This document shows, piece by piece, positions 46,700-55,313 of a DNA stretch of 64,000 bases. The notes under the pieces are model-generated. The model was not told the origin of the DNA and made no database searches. It saw only the letters and a list, made by a program, of their open reading frames with translations. Both the position numbers and the translations under genes were made by a program. Source of the DNA: Brevundimonas abyssalis TAR-001 (GTDB lineage: Bacteria > Pseudomonadota > Alphaproteobacteria > Caulobacterales > Caulobacteraceae); the NCBI RefSeq assembly GCF_000466985.1, contig NZ_BATC01000009.1, positions 1 through 64,000 on the forward strand. Reading direction: 5' to 3'. Within the stretch, counting starts at the first letter, position 1. The number at the start of each line of letters is the position of its first letter.

Positions 46700-47873
46700 A
46701 GTTCGCGCGTTCGTCGATCAGATCGCCGAGCTCGAGGCTTCGGACTTTCCGCACCGCGACGGTTTGGACGCCCTGGGAGTCATCCGGGCGGAGCTTGAGT
46801 ATTATCTGAACGACTTCCTAGGAGGTTTGCCACCCACCCTGAGCGACCCTGTGGTGGATGAAATATGCGCCGAGATCAGTTTCACGGTGTCCAAATATAC
46901 CGACGTCTTGGGGTTCATCCTTCGCTCCACCAATGTGCGCAACGCCTTCGAGGTGCAGTTCCCGCTGAAACGCCTGGTGGCGCAGGTGATCTCGCCCGAG
47001 GCCCGGCTCATCATGTCTTCGGAATGGAACTTCGTTCCTTTCACCTATCCGATGACCTTGGACCTGCTGCCCGGCTTCGTCCTTGTCGGGGCCCCGGCAC
47101 CGGAATCGGGCAATGTGCTGCTTTTTCCGCTCGCCGGGCACGAGATTGGGCATTCGGCGTGGCGACAGCATGAACTGAAGGCCGCGCTGCAAACGGCCGT
47201 CACCCGCGCGGTGGCCGGTGCGATCGACGCCGATCCCGAAGCAAAGGCGCGGATCTTGGATCGCGCCGGGGAGACGCTGCCGGATCTCCAGAACGTCGTA
47301 CTGGGGACCGCGTTGAAGCAGCTTGAGGAGATCTTCTGCGACCTCTTCGGCCTCTATGTTTTTGGCGCGTCGTACGCCCACGCCTACGAGTATTTCCTGG
47401 CGCCCGGCGGCGGCAGCCGCAGCCCCTTCTATCCCAGCAGTTCTGAGCGGGTCGGCTATATGCTGACTGCGGCGAAGGCGCTCGGTATCGATCTGGAGCC
47501 AGGCCTTTTCGGGCGTTGGCGACAGTCCACGCAGCGCAAGGGCGTCGACCCGGATGCCCTCGCCTTCGCCGACGCCGCAGTCGCTGCAGTCTTTCCTGCC
47601 ATGATGCAGAGAACCTTCGACCTGCTCCTCGACCGAAAGGTCTCGCAGCCCCGTAGCGAGGTCGTGGAACGAATTATTGGGGCTTTCGGCCGTCGGGTCC
47701 CAGACGACGACGGCGCTACTTTCCCGGAGATTGTCACCGCCGGCTGGCTCTATCTGCGCCGTCACGGCGGGCTTTCCGAAGAAGCCGATCGGGCCGAATA
47801 CGACATGCTCGGCGAGCTCATGCTGAAGTCCATCGAGGTGGCCGAGTTTCGCGAAAGGCTCGCTGATGCTTAG
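46632..47873 (+). CDS. HEXXH zinc metalloprotease-like protein of unknown family
   Basis: 413 residues. FPLAGHEIGHSAWRQHELKA holds HEIGH at about residues 173-177; LEEIFCDLFGLYVFG some 60 residues later gives a plausible third ligand Glu/Asp. The rest is helical and cytoplasmic, with no signal peptide. The exact start is unclear: ATG 46632 is too close to GGAGG, TTG 46638 has better spacing, ATG 46647 is also possible. The next gene overlaps by eight bases. I do not recognise the family; a protease in a regulated defence-like operon could be an effector or activator. Confidence 0.65.
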   Translation: MRLSSMKDEPTATELRLASARRRVRAFVDQIAELEASDFPHRDGLDALGVIRAELEYYLNDFLGGLPPTLSDPVVDEICAEISFTVSKYTDVLGFILRSTNVRNAFEVQFPLKRLVAQVISPEARLIMSSEWNFVPFTYPMTLDLLPGFVLVGAPAPESGNVLLFPLAGHEIGHSAWRQHELKAALQTAVTRAVAGAIDADPEAKARILDRAGETLPDLQNVVLGTALKQLEEIFCDLFGLYVFGASYAHAYEYFLAPGGGSRSPFYPSSSERVGYMLTAAKALGIDLEPGLFGRWRQSTQRKGVDPDALAFADAAVAAVFPAMMQRTFDLLLDRKVSQPRSEVVERIIGAFGRRVPDDDGATFPEIVTAGWLYLRRHGGLSEEADRAEYDMLGELMLKSIEVAEFRERLADA

Positions 47874-48480
47874 CGCCGATCAGATCGCCGACGCCCTCAA
47901 CCTCGAGGCCACCCATCCTGATCGCTTGACTGTCGTTCCCAAGCCCGACGACGCGGCGCTGCGTGATCGCGCCGCCACTTCCATCGACCTGCGTCTCGGT
48001 CGCTGGTTTCGGGCGTTCAAGCAAACTCGCGCGCAGGCTTATCCACTCGCCGTGGTTCACGCCGATGCGACCGACGACCCGACCGAGGTTTCCCGCACCA
48101 AGCAGCATTTCGTACCGTTCGGGAAGAAGTTCGTTCTGCATCCTGGCCGGTTCGTCTTGGGCGCGACCTTGGAGTGGCTGCAACTCCCGGGAAGCCTGTC
48201 CGGCTATGTGACCGGAAAATCCTCGCTTGGTCGCCACGGCCTCGTGATCGAGACCGCGGCGGGCATCCATCCTCACTTCTCCGGCTGCTTGACCCTTGAG
48301 CTCGCAAACGTGGGCGAGGTGCCCCTCGCCATCTACCCGGGAATGACGGTCTGTCAGGTTTTCCTTCACCGAACGGAGTCGGGGAAGACGGCCGATCTCG
48401 GGATGTTCTCCGGGCGCCGCAAACCCGTACTCTCGCCCCCGAAGCCCGATGAGATCTTCAGTCGTCTCAGCGACGCCTAA
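47866..48480 (+). CDS. dCTP deaminase
   Basis: 204 residues. VTGKSSLGRHGLVIETAAGI, HPHFSGCLTLELANVGEVPL and YPGMTVCQVFLHR match the trimeric dCTP deaminase/dUTPase superfamily; the S-S-x-G-R and the catalytic Glu in TLEL or ETAAG are present. It converts dCTP to dUTP. Chromosomal dcd is usually elsewhere and shorter (~185 residues); deaminases of this family are known anti-phage effectors that drain dCTP during infection. Its place at the end of an inducible island operon makes that role plausible here. Confidence 0.82.
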   Translation: MLSADQIADALNLEATHPDRLTVVPKPDDAALRDRAATSIDLRLGRWFRAFKQTRAQAYPLAVVHADATDDPTEVSRTKQHFVPFGKKFVLHPGRFVLGATLEWLQLPGSLSGYVTGKSSLGRHGLVIETAAGIHPHFSGCLTLELANVGEVPLAIYPGMTVCQVFLHRTESGKTADLGMFSGRRKPVLSPPKPDEIFSRLSDA

Positions 48481-48571
48481 AGGACTCCTGCCCGGGGAGA
48501 CTTGCGTCTGGAGCGGGTCGAAACGAACCATCAGCGACGCTAGCCGAACGTCCACTTTGCGCTCAGCTGCA

Positions 48572-48599
48572 AATGTCCGGTTTTGGCGCTTCTCAGACC
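48572..48599 (+). repeat. 28-bp repeat, right copy flanking the ubiquitin-like cluster
   Basis: See the left copy at 41541-41568 (24 of 28 identical). A further partial match, GAACGTCCACTTTGCGCT, lies just before it at 48546-48563. The 128 bases between the deaminase and RusA genes contain nothing else recognisable. Confidence 0.5.
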
Positions 48600-48608
48600 C
48601 ATCACGCA

Positions 48609-49079
48609 TCATGGCACGCGGGAAACGTTCACCTCTACCCGGCTGCTGACCGCATACGATTTAGTCGCGGCGATCTTCACGACGAGAACATCGTCACGGA
48701 AGACAACCCCATTACAGCCGTCGAGAATGGATTTGACGATGTTGTCGAGGTCAGGAGCCTTGGTGGGCTTGATCCGTCCAGCGATCATCTCGGAGTAACG
48801 AGAGCGGGACGTAGAAGCTACCGGCTCGACGAAAACGTCGATCTCTACGAAGACCGGGTCGTCTATCCGCCCACGGTTTTCCATAGCTTCGCTTGCAACC
48901 AGCCGAACGAGGCTTTCGTAAGCAACCGTTTTGCTGTCCTTGAAGCGCTGGACCTTTCCCATGAACGCGCGAGCCTGAGGTCGAGCTTTCCCGCGAGGCG
49001 CGCCAGGGACCGAGAAATTGATGACAGTACAGTCGCCCTCGGGCGTAGGCGCAGCGGTCGGAGAGAGAAGAGTCGTCAT
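48609..49079 (-). CDS. RusA-like Holliday junction resolvase
   Basis: 156 residues from the ATG at 49079, preceded by AAAGGAG at good spacing. VINFSVPGAPRGKARPQARA at the N-terminus and KAPDLDNIVKSILDGCNGVV with FRDDVLVVKI near the C-terminus are the RusA pattern; the aspartates in PDLDN and RDD are the catalytic group. RusA genes are mostly phage-borne and cut four-way junctions. Lies just downstream of an integrase on the same strand, so this side of the island is of phage or integrative-element origin. Confidence 0.85.
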   Translation of the reverse strand: MTTLLSPTAAPTPEGDCTVINFSVPGAPRGKARPQARAFMGKVQRFKDSKTVAYESLVRLVASEAMENRGRIDDPVFVEIDVFVEPVASTSRSRYSEMIAGRIKPTKAPDLDNIVKSILDGCNGVVFRDDVLVVKIAATKSYAVSSRVEVNVSRVP

Positions 49080-49131
49080 GCAAGCTCCTTTCAATGCGGC
49101 CCACGGGGGGCCGATGGGGGTGGATTGCGTC

Positions 49132-50364
49132 TCAGCCCGCGTGTCGGCTGGTGCGGCGGTCGAAGGCGTCGCTGACGTCAGACTGGTAGTCGGGCCGATG
49201 GTGGCCGTAGACCTTTTCCAACGTGCGCGGGGTCATACCCAAGTACTGGGCAGCGCGCCGCAGCGGTACGTCAGCCTCCATCAACCAAGTTGCCGCCGTA
49301 TGCCGGTGCCAGTGCGGTGTGATGTCGGGGGAAAGGCCAGCGTCGACAATGATTCCGCGGTAGCCCTTGCGGATTCGGCCCCGGATCGCCCGACCACCGT
49401 GGTGCAGAACGGTTTCGATCGGCGGGAGGCCGGCCTTGGCACGCTCGACGTTCAGCGCATTATCCTGTCGGCGCCAACGCACCATGTGCCGCAGCAGACG
49501 CTTCGGAATACGGCACATGGGGCGACGCTTTGTGGGCTTGTCGGCCTCGCGCCTGCCGCGCCGAAAGATCCAGCCCTTGTCCAGGTCGACCCAGGCGCAG
49601 TCATCCGATGGCTTCCAGCGAAGCTTCGGAAGAACGCCGGGGCGAGTGCCCGAGTACACCCCCAGCAACACGAAACGCACGAGGTGAGCACGGTTGGAGC
49701 GAGTCGACGTCACCGTGGCCTGCCAGCGTCCCGCCTTCAGCCGCCAACCCCTGGCGGCTCGCAGAATTGCCGCGACCTGCTGACGGCTGAGTGCGTCACG
49801 CGGACCGACCGCGGGAGCCGGATAGGTGAAGACAGGCTTGCGGGTGAGGCGGTGCTCCCCGTCCCAGTACGTTGTGGCCGCAGAAAGGTCCTCGAGCTCG
49901 CGACGCGCCCCCGAAGGACTGACCTTGCGCGCCTTGGCGGGGTCCTTGTACGTCTTCACAGGCTGCGTCGTACGATGGACCACATAGGCCTCGCAGGTGC
50001 TGCGCTTGATGTCGCCGAGCGTCTTGCCGCTCCACCAGTCCAGCACGGCCGTCAAGCGGGCGCGGGCCGATCCCGGATCAGCAAGAAAGGGAGCCTTCTC
50101 GCGCGCATAAAGAGCGATGACCTCGTCGACGAGCACCTCTTCGGGCTCGAGCGCGCGATCCTTGGGTCGGCTCGAAGCGGCTCGCTCGGTCAGGTACTCC
50201 GCGAGTACGGCTTCAGCCTCTGCAAGGCGGTCCGCGCCGCAACCTGTGCTGACGTTCTTGTCGCCGTCCCGGATAAAGTAGACGGCCGCAAGCGGTCGGC
50301 CGGACTTGGGGTCAATCCGGCCAGTGCGGAGGTAGAGCCGAGCGCCCTTTCGCGGCCTACCCAT
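49132..50364 (-). CDS. Tyrosine integrase 1
   Basis: 410 residues from ATG 50364 (MGRPRKGARLYLRTGR). C-terminal catalytic domain: Arg in LLGVYSGTRPGVLPKLRW, HWHRHTAATWLMEADVPLRR with the H-x-x-R/H core, YLGMTPRTLEKVYGHH with the tyrosine nucleophile. N-terminal arm and core-binding domains are present (ALEPEEVLVDEVIALYARE). It overlaps by 175 bases its excisionase-like partner, an arrangement common in alphaproteobacterial islands. Complete, no frame break. Confidence 0.9.
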   Translation of the reverse strand: MGRPRKGARLYLRTGRIDPKSGRPLAAVYFIRDGDKNVSTGCGADRLAEAEAVLAEYLTERAASSRPKDRALEPEEVLVDEVIALYAREKAPFLADPGSARARLTAVLDWWSGKTLGDIKRSTCEAYVVHRTTQPVKTYKDPAKARKVSPSGARRELEDLSAATTYWDGEHRLTRKPVFTYPAPAVGPRDALSRQQVAAILRAARGWRLKAGRWQATVTSTRSNRAHLVRFVLLGVYSGTRPGVLPKLRWKPSDDCAWVDLDKGWIFRRGRREADKPTKRRPMCRIPKRLLRHMVRWRRQDNALNVERAKAGLPPIETVLHHGGRAIRGRIRKGYRGIIVDAGLSPDITPHWHRHTAATWLMEADVPLRRAAQYLGMTPRTLEKVYGHHRPDYQSDVSDAFDRRTSRHAG

Positions 50365-50626
50365 TGTCTGAGCTCGAATAGCGAACGAACCGCTGCAGGC
50401 GTGACAAACCACTGTCCGGCGACCTTCTTCGCGCGAAGGTTTCCTTTGCGGATTTCCGTACGGAAGGACGAGAGGGTGAGCGGACCGCCAGGAAAGAAGA
50501 CAGCCACTGCTTCTCGAAGCGTGAGAGGCTCCTCATCTCCCCAGTCGCTGGGTGAAGGGCGATCTCGAACTCGGGATAAAGTATGGCCTCGCTGGACAGG
50601 CTCTCCGTTTTCTGGGTAATAAACAG
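50190..50626 (-). CDS. Excisionase-like helix-turn-helix protein (one-base frameshift)
   Basis: Repaired length 145 residues. The N-terminal AILYPEFEIALHPATG joins, after one added base near 50537, to DEEPLTLREAVAVFFPGGPL and LSSFRTEIRKGNLRAKKVAG, the HTH common to integrase-linked proteins in Rhizobiales and Caulobacterales; the tail TSAQVAARTALQRLK is also typical. The start is inferred: AAAGGAGG at 50643-50636 is nine bases from a CTG at 50626 and no ATG/GTG fits. It likely steers integrase 1 or controls it. Confidence 0.65.
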
Positions 50627-50677
50627 ATATAGGCTCCTCCTTTGGATTGCGGCGCCCGGCGCCTGGCTCGGATAATT

Positions 50678-51274
50678 ATGGCTCGATTGCCTGCCCTCGT
50701 AGCCGCTGTGGCTGCAATTGATGGACGCCCCCGCGGCGCGGTTGATCACATTGCGAGGGCGGTGCGCGAGGCCGGCTTCATTCAGACGACCAAGCGCGGA
50801 CGTGGAGCAGCAGAGATGACGGCGGAAGACGCCGCCGCGTTGCTGATAGGACTCTATGGCGCCCGTGACCCGGCCAGCGCTGCTGACGCGGTGAACGCTT
50901 TCGCCGAACTGCCGCATAAGAAGGATCCGGACCATGAGTGGGACGAAGTCCCTGACTGGCTCGTTCCCCTCCAACGGGCGCGGAATCCGCTGCAGGCCCT
51001 GGCTGCTGTGGTCGAAGCCACGCCCCGCTTTACCCCATGGGGGCGTGCGTCCGGTGAAGGTGTCCGCCTCCACGTCTACTTCTACCGACCCCGCCTTGGC
51101 ATGACGATCGAACTGGTCAATCCCGGTCGCCCGCGTCCGGATTGGGGGCACGTCATGAGCTTCGGTGAGGAGCGACGAGAGTTCGTCAACGCCTATGACG
51201 TGGTCACCCGGCTTCAGTTGCCCCTTTTCAGCGCTGTTCATCGGGCCCTCCATCCTCAGGGGCCGACGGCGTGA
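50678..51274 (+). CDS. Unknown protein divergent from the excisionase-like gene
   Basis: 198 residues from ATG 50678 (MARLPALVAAVAAIDGRPRG). The first 70 residues (VDHIARAVREAGFIQTTKRG, then TAEDAAALLIGLYGARDP) look like a small HTH or phage terminase-small-like segment; the rest contains VRLHVYFYRPRLGMTIELVN. Such genes are often found beside this excisionase family; a regulator is a reasonable guess. Its 3' end overlaps integrase 2 by 47 bases (convergent). Confidence 0.6.
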   Translation: MARLPALVAAVAAIDGRPRGAVDHIARAVREAGFIQTTKRGRGAAEMTAEDAAALLIGLYGARDPASAADAVNAFAELPHKKDPDHEWDEVPDWLVPLQRARNPLQALAAVVEATPRFTPWGRASGEGVRLHVYFYRPRLGMTIELVNPGRPRPDWGHVMSFGEERREFVNAYDVVTRLQLPLFSAVHRALHPQGPTA

Positions 51275-52480
51275 CCGCCTTGGGCAAGTCACCCAGGTAG
51301 ATGCAGCGCGCACCTTCCACGATGATCTCCCCCGAAAGCCCCGCCACCTGTTCCAGGCGGCGGCGCTCACGCTTCTCCATTGCGCGGTTCGCCAGCTCGG
51401 TGTTCTTGCTCAGGTAGTGCTTGAGCGTATGGTGCACCGTCTCCAAACTGTGGCTGGTGATCGAGGCGATCTCGGGAATGTTGCAGCCCGCCAGCGCCAG
51501 TTCGAGCACGACGGTGTGACGCAACTGGCGCAACTGAAGCTTCTGATCGAAACCCCTGAGCTGCTTGCGAATGCGGGTAAACGCCTTGGTCAGCTCCACA
51601 CCAGTGAACGGCTTGCCGTCCAAGGTGCGGGGGAACATGTAGGCGCCGTACTTGTAGGAGGCGTCCAGCACCTCGCGAGCGCGCGGGTTCATTACCTGAA
51701 TTCGCACTTCGCGGCCGGTCTTGACGCACTTGTAGAAGAAGCAGCCGTTCTCGTACTGGTGGCCGTAACGGAACAGACGCACACTCTGCAGGCGCTGGCC
51801 GATCTCCCACTGGGTCAGCAACAAGCGCGCCAAGCCGCGCTCGCCGTCGGTGACCGCCTGGGTGACCGCACATCGCAGGTCGTCGCAGTCCAGACACGCA
51901 AGACCGACTCGGGGAGTCTGGCGCTGTAGGAGATGGTGAGCGCCGCGTCGCGCCAGCCCTCTCGGACCGCCTTCTCAAGCAGCCGGCGGACCTCCAGGTA
52001 AGCCGCCTTGCGCCTGTGAGCGCTCGGGATCCGCGGGAGGAAGATGCGGTCGATCTGGGATTCCAGCACGATGGAAGGGGCCAAGCCTTCGAAGCCGCCT
52101 AACAGGCTGAGAATACGCTTCTGGCTCGAGGCGTAAGTGGCTCGTGAGGCTGGCTTCAGACCCAGCCAATTGGAGTGCTCGCGTCGCAGCGCAATCAGCT
52201 CCTCCCAGGAGCGTTCAATCTTGGGTGCCGCCGGGGTTACGCCGCCCAACTCCTGGGCGCGCATGCGGCCCAGGTCGATGAAGAGCGCCTCCGCCTTGCG
52301 CTCCACTTCCTTTTCGAGCTGCGGGGTCATCTCGCTCAGGCGCACGCCGTCACGGCCATTGATCAGGATCGGCCGGGTGCGCGGCCAGCTCCGGGGGCGA
52401 TTTCGCCGCACCTCGAAACGGAACTTCACCGTTCCGTCACTGCGCGGACGCACCGCGACACAGGGTCCATAGTTTTTCAT
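51228..52480 (-). CDS. Tyrosine integrase 2 (one-base frameshift)
   Basis: Repaired length 417 residues. ATG 52480 is preceded by AAAGGAGG. N-terminal DNA-binding part MKNYGPCVAVRPRSDGTVKF, core-binding part SNWLGLKPASRATYASSQKR, catalytic part LRQLRHTVVLELALAGCNIP with HSLETVHHTLKHYL, where the final Tyr is the nucleophile. The frame breaks near 51879; one added base gives WTATxLRCAVTQAVTDGERG. It is unrelated in sequence to integrase 1, so two elements were probably integrated in tandem. Confidence 0.82.
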
Positions 52481-52566
52481 CGGTCCTCCTTTGATGCATA
52501 CAGCTCCTTTCATTCTGTTTGATGCCCAGAATGAGCGATGGCGTGTATTCTGCGTATCGCGCATAA

Positions 52567-52848
52567 TCAAGCTCCTTTTCGACGACGGCGACGCAACTGC
52601 TCGAGGCGTTGCTCGATTGCCACAGCTACGTCAGGCGGCCGATCGACGTCTGTGGACAGGGCCGCAATGATCGCGGATTTAAGAAACAGGGCCTGGCGGC
52701 CCTGGTCGGCAGGGGCGGGCAGGCGACCGCAACGGACGCGCCGCCACAGGGTCGCTCGCGAGATGCGCGCCAACGCCAGGACCTCGGATGTCGTCATGCG
52801 TTCGACGACGGCTTCAGCGGGCGGAGGCTGATTGAGGGGCGCGTTCAT
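52567..52848 (-). CDS. AlpA-like excisionase / HTH regulator
   Basis: 93 residues: ERMTTSEVLALARISRATLW followed by RRVRCGRLPAPADQGRQALF is the MerR/AlpA-type HTH used by recombination directionality factors. The start overlaps the upstream gene (TGATG). Immediately upstream of integrase 2 on the same strand, so it is the likely excisionase or activator of that integrase. Confidence 0.82.
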   Translation of the reverse strand: MNAPLNQPPPAEAVVERMTTSEVLALARISRATLWRRVRCGRLPAPADQGRQALFLKSAIIAALSTDVDRPPDVAVAIEQRLEQLRRRRRKGA

Positions 52849-53399
52849 CAGTGCAGCACCTTCCGATCGAAGGGCAGCCCGCGCATGCGTCGGCGCAAGA
52901 GCAGCATGGTTTCCGCTGAGGTCTTGTGGCGGCGCCCCGAGATGTTGAGCAGCGGCTCCTGCATCGCGATCAGCGACTTCTCTTCGACCAGGGCGTGGCC
53001 GGATTCGCGTATCGCCACCGATACGTGGTCCTCAATCCACCGGCTCAGGCGCGCCTCCCCCTCCGGCTCGAAGCGGAAGCCGCGCACCCCGCTGGGACGG
53101 GCGCTCAATTGGAGTTGTTCAGCCAGCACCGCCCCCAGACTCATGCGGAAGGTTGAGCGCGCACTGTCGTCAGACAGGTGGCATTTCAGCCGGCGACGCA
53201 GACTGTCGTCGTCGCGCCCAGATAGAGGATGGCGCGCCCACCCAGGCGCAGGGGATCAAGTTTCAACCCCGCACGATGCAGCGCAGTCCAGAGCCTTGGG
53301 GTGATCCAGCAGCAGGACATAGATCCCACCCGCTTCAGGCACGAAGTTGATGTGGCCACGGATCGCTCCGGCCGGTTGAATCAGATACGAAGACAACAT
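52848..53399 (-). pseudogene. GIY-YIG-like nuclease domain protein with two frame breaks
   Basis: Repaired length 184 residues. MLSSYLIQPAGAIRGHINFV, PEAGGIYVLLL (GIY) and GGRAILYLGAT (YLG for YIG) lie in three different frames. A CT loss near 53290 (GCTCTGG for GCTCTCTGG) and a one-base loss near 53208 restore LRRRLKCHLSDDSARSTFRM and the family-like end SLGAVLAEQL...GEARLSRWIEDH. Two breaks in one small gene suggest either poor local sequence or true decay. First gene of the operon with the AlpA-like protein and integrase 2. Confidence 0.6.
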
Positions 53400-53417
53400 A
53401 TCGATAGGGCCTCCTCT

Positions 53418-53508
53418 GCCCATATGGGCGATTTGCGCCCACGAAGCAACGAGCTAACACAACGGTTCTCGATGGTCAATATGCGCCCACATGGAATATT
53501 TTCGCCCA
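53418..53508. promoter_or_regulatory. Operator region with four TGGGCG/CGCCCA half-sites
   Basis: Between the divergent GIY-YIG-like and repressor genes lie a 12-bp palindrome GCCCATATGGGC (53418-53429), an inverted pair TGGGCG-N5-CGCCCA (53425-53441), and two more CGCCCA(C) at 53484-53489 and 53503-53508, the last two in the first codons of the repressor. The spacing pattern is that of a phage-type control region where the repressor regulates both directions. Confidence 0.5.
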
Positions 53509-53741
53509 CAGCTCAGCAGCTGACGGCGGCGCGTGCGGCGACCGGGCTGTCGATCCAGAAGCTGGCTGAGGCGACCGGCCTTGGGGTCAACACCATCCGC
53601 CGCGCCGAAGCGGGCGGCGCGCAGGTGCTGACGCCGGTCAACGCCCAGCGGTTGGTTGAGGTGCTCCAGGGTCTGGGGGTCACTTTCCTGGAAGCCGACG
53701 CCAACGGTCCGGGCGTACGCATTCGTTCCGCTAACGGCTGA
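53481..53741 (+). CDS. Phage-type XRE repressor
   Basis: 86 residues from ATG 53481 (ATG 53472 also possible). FSPTAQQLTAARAATGLSIQ, then KLAEATGLGVNTIRRAEAGG is a lambda-repressor-like HTH, followed by a short dimerisation-like strand VLQGLGVTFLEADANGPGVR. The family is common in alphaproteobacterial prophages. It most likely binds the CGCCCA half-sites overlapping its own start. Confidence 0.82.
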   Translation: MRPHGIFSPTAQQLTAARAATGLSIQKLAEATGLGVNTIRRAEAGGAQVLTPVNAQRLVEVLQGLGVTFLEADANGPGVRIRSANG

Positions 53742-53754
53742 CCGCGCGCCGCGC

Positions 53755-53780
53755 CAGCCGGGTTCCCCCTAACCCGGCTG
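53755..53780 (+). terminator. Hairpin after the repressor gene, then a gene-free stretch
   Basis: CAGCCGGGTT (53755-53764) and AACCCGGCTG (53771-53780) form a perfect 10-bp stem with a 6-base loop 13 bases after the stop. No T-run follows, so termination may be weak. The stretch to 54144 shows no gene; AAGGAGTTACAG near 54010 is a ribosome-binding-site-like motif without a frame, and AAAGGACCTTCAAT serves the next gene. Confidence 0.5.
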
Positions 53781-54144
53781 CTCATCCTGGACGAGGCGCC
53801 GCGGGGCCTTGGCCCGCGCCAAGCGCAAACGGCCAAGGAGGCGCGCCGGTCCGTGTGTCCGGCGGTTCCGACGTCGAGTCCGGCGCGTGTCCGGCGCTCA
53901 CCAGGCCTTTGGCCTTTTCCCTGAAATTTTGAGCGCTTAGCCACGGCTGGAGGCCGGAGAGACTCTAATTCTGGGTTCGATCCGAGTCCGACGCAGGTCA
54001 ACAAAAACAAGGAGTTACAGACGCCCCCGAAAACCAGCTGTCTCACACCGTCTCTACCAGGCGCAGGCCGTCTCATACGAGTCCGCGCGTCTCGACCGCG
54101 TCAGGTCACCCCGACCGGCGGCCTCCATATAAAGGACCTTCAAT

Positions 54145-54675
54145 ATGACTTCCGGCATCATCCAGAATCTTGCGCATGCAGCGCGCACGGTCGCCGACCA
54201 TCCCGACCCGTCCGCGCGCTTCGGCATGGCGGTCGGCTTCATCTGCGACATCGCCCTTCAGAATGACATCGACGGGCTGTGGATCGCGTCGAGCGCGGCG
54301 TGCTCGATTACATCCACACGACCGATGAGGAGGACATTGAGCGCGGCATGGCCGTGCCCCGCCGACGGAACGAAGCTGGAGAGGTTATCGACCTTCTGGT
54401 GAGCGACACCGACTGGGGGGGGGCATCAGTATGTAGAGCTCGCCGCTGAGATCGCGCTGATGAAGGAACCTGAGGCTCGACTCGTCGCGCTGGAGGCTGC
54501 GGCGATCCGACTGATCCAAGATGGTCACGATCCGCTCGACGACCTGCTGGCGAAGGTTACGCGTGCGCGCCATGAGGGTCTTGCCGCGGACCACCTGGGC
54601 ATCCCCCTCGCTGCGCAAACGCGGACCCAGCTGCGCTGGAAGGTTGTCGGCGGAAACCTGGAAGTGGTGTCGTGA
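54145..54675 (+). pseudogene. Unknown island protein with two frame breaks
   Basis: AAAGGACCTTCAAT precedes the ATG. With one base added near 54282 and one G removed from the nine-G run at 54415-54423, a single frame of 176 residues results: SGIIQNLAHAARTVADHPDP, DRVERGVLDYIHTTDEEDIE, then LAAEIALMKEPEARLVALEA and LAKVTRARHEGLAADHLGIP. The opposite sign of the two repairs returns the original frame, which supports the reconstruction. Acidic, helical, no family recognised; phage-like origin is likely from context. Confidence 0.5.
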
Positions 54676-54787
54676 GCCCCACGCCTCCGTCAACCTGCTC
54701 TTCCTTGGCCTCCTGACGGAGCTGCTCCAGCCCGAACGCGGCGCAGAGCGCGCAGAACTGAAAATCAGCCCGAAGGACTAAACCGAC

Positions 54788-55266
54788 ATTACCGCATCCT
54801 CCAAGTTTGACCTCGACGTAGCCCCGGGGCCCATCGACCCCGCGTACACCCCGAGTGAAAAGTTGCTCGCCACGATCGATAGTATCGCCGGCCACGACGA
54901 CATCGTCTTTCGCTTTTGGGCGGCCATGACGCTGTACGTGAACATGTCCACCCTCTTCCCCTGCGTGGACGCCGAGGACGTGGTCGTGTTCGTGGTCGAT
55001 GATGCGGTCGAAGAGGGCGAGCCGACCGACTGCAACTACAGGCTCGTCATCGGTGAGGACGGACGGATCAGCGGAGTCGCCTCGGCCGATTTCGACGCCC
55101 TCGAACCCGACGAGGATGAGCGACTGATCCTCGATGCCTGGAGGAAGCCTCGGTTCGTCGGGCGACGCTCGTCGACCTCGCTATCCGCAGCGCGATCACC
55201 CCCGAGAACAACAGCCTTGAGGATTCCCCCTACTGGGCGGCGGCGCAGCGAACCGCCACGCACTGA
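54788..55266 (+). pseudogene. Unknown acidic protein, start codon and frame damaged
   Basis: GAAGGACTAAACCGAC is followed by ATT ACC GCA where ATG would be expected; an internal TTG at 54863 is the first normal start. The frame reads IDSIAGHDDIVFRFWAAMTL and VFVVDDAVEEGEPTDCNYRL, then breaks near 55138; one added base gives LEEASVRRATLVDLAIRSAI and ENNSLEDSPYWAAAQRTATH before the stop. Repaired length 159. Function unknown. Confidence 0.45.
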
Positions 55267-55313
55267 CCCTCTGCCTATCGGCCACCGCCCGTCACTCCAA
55301 CCACGAGATGATC

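Noticed and set aside
53965-53995. tRNA-like fragment with GGTTCGATCC
   Set aside because: The stem around the T-loop-like bases does not pair beyond one base and no acceptor or CCA end follows.
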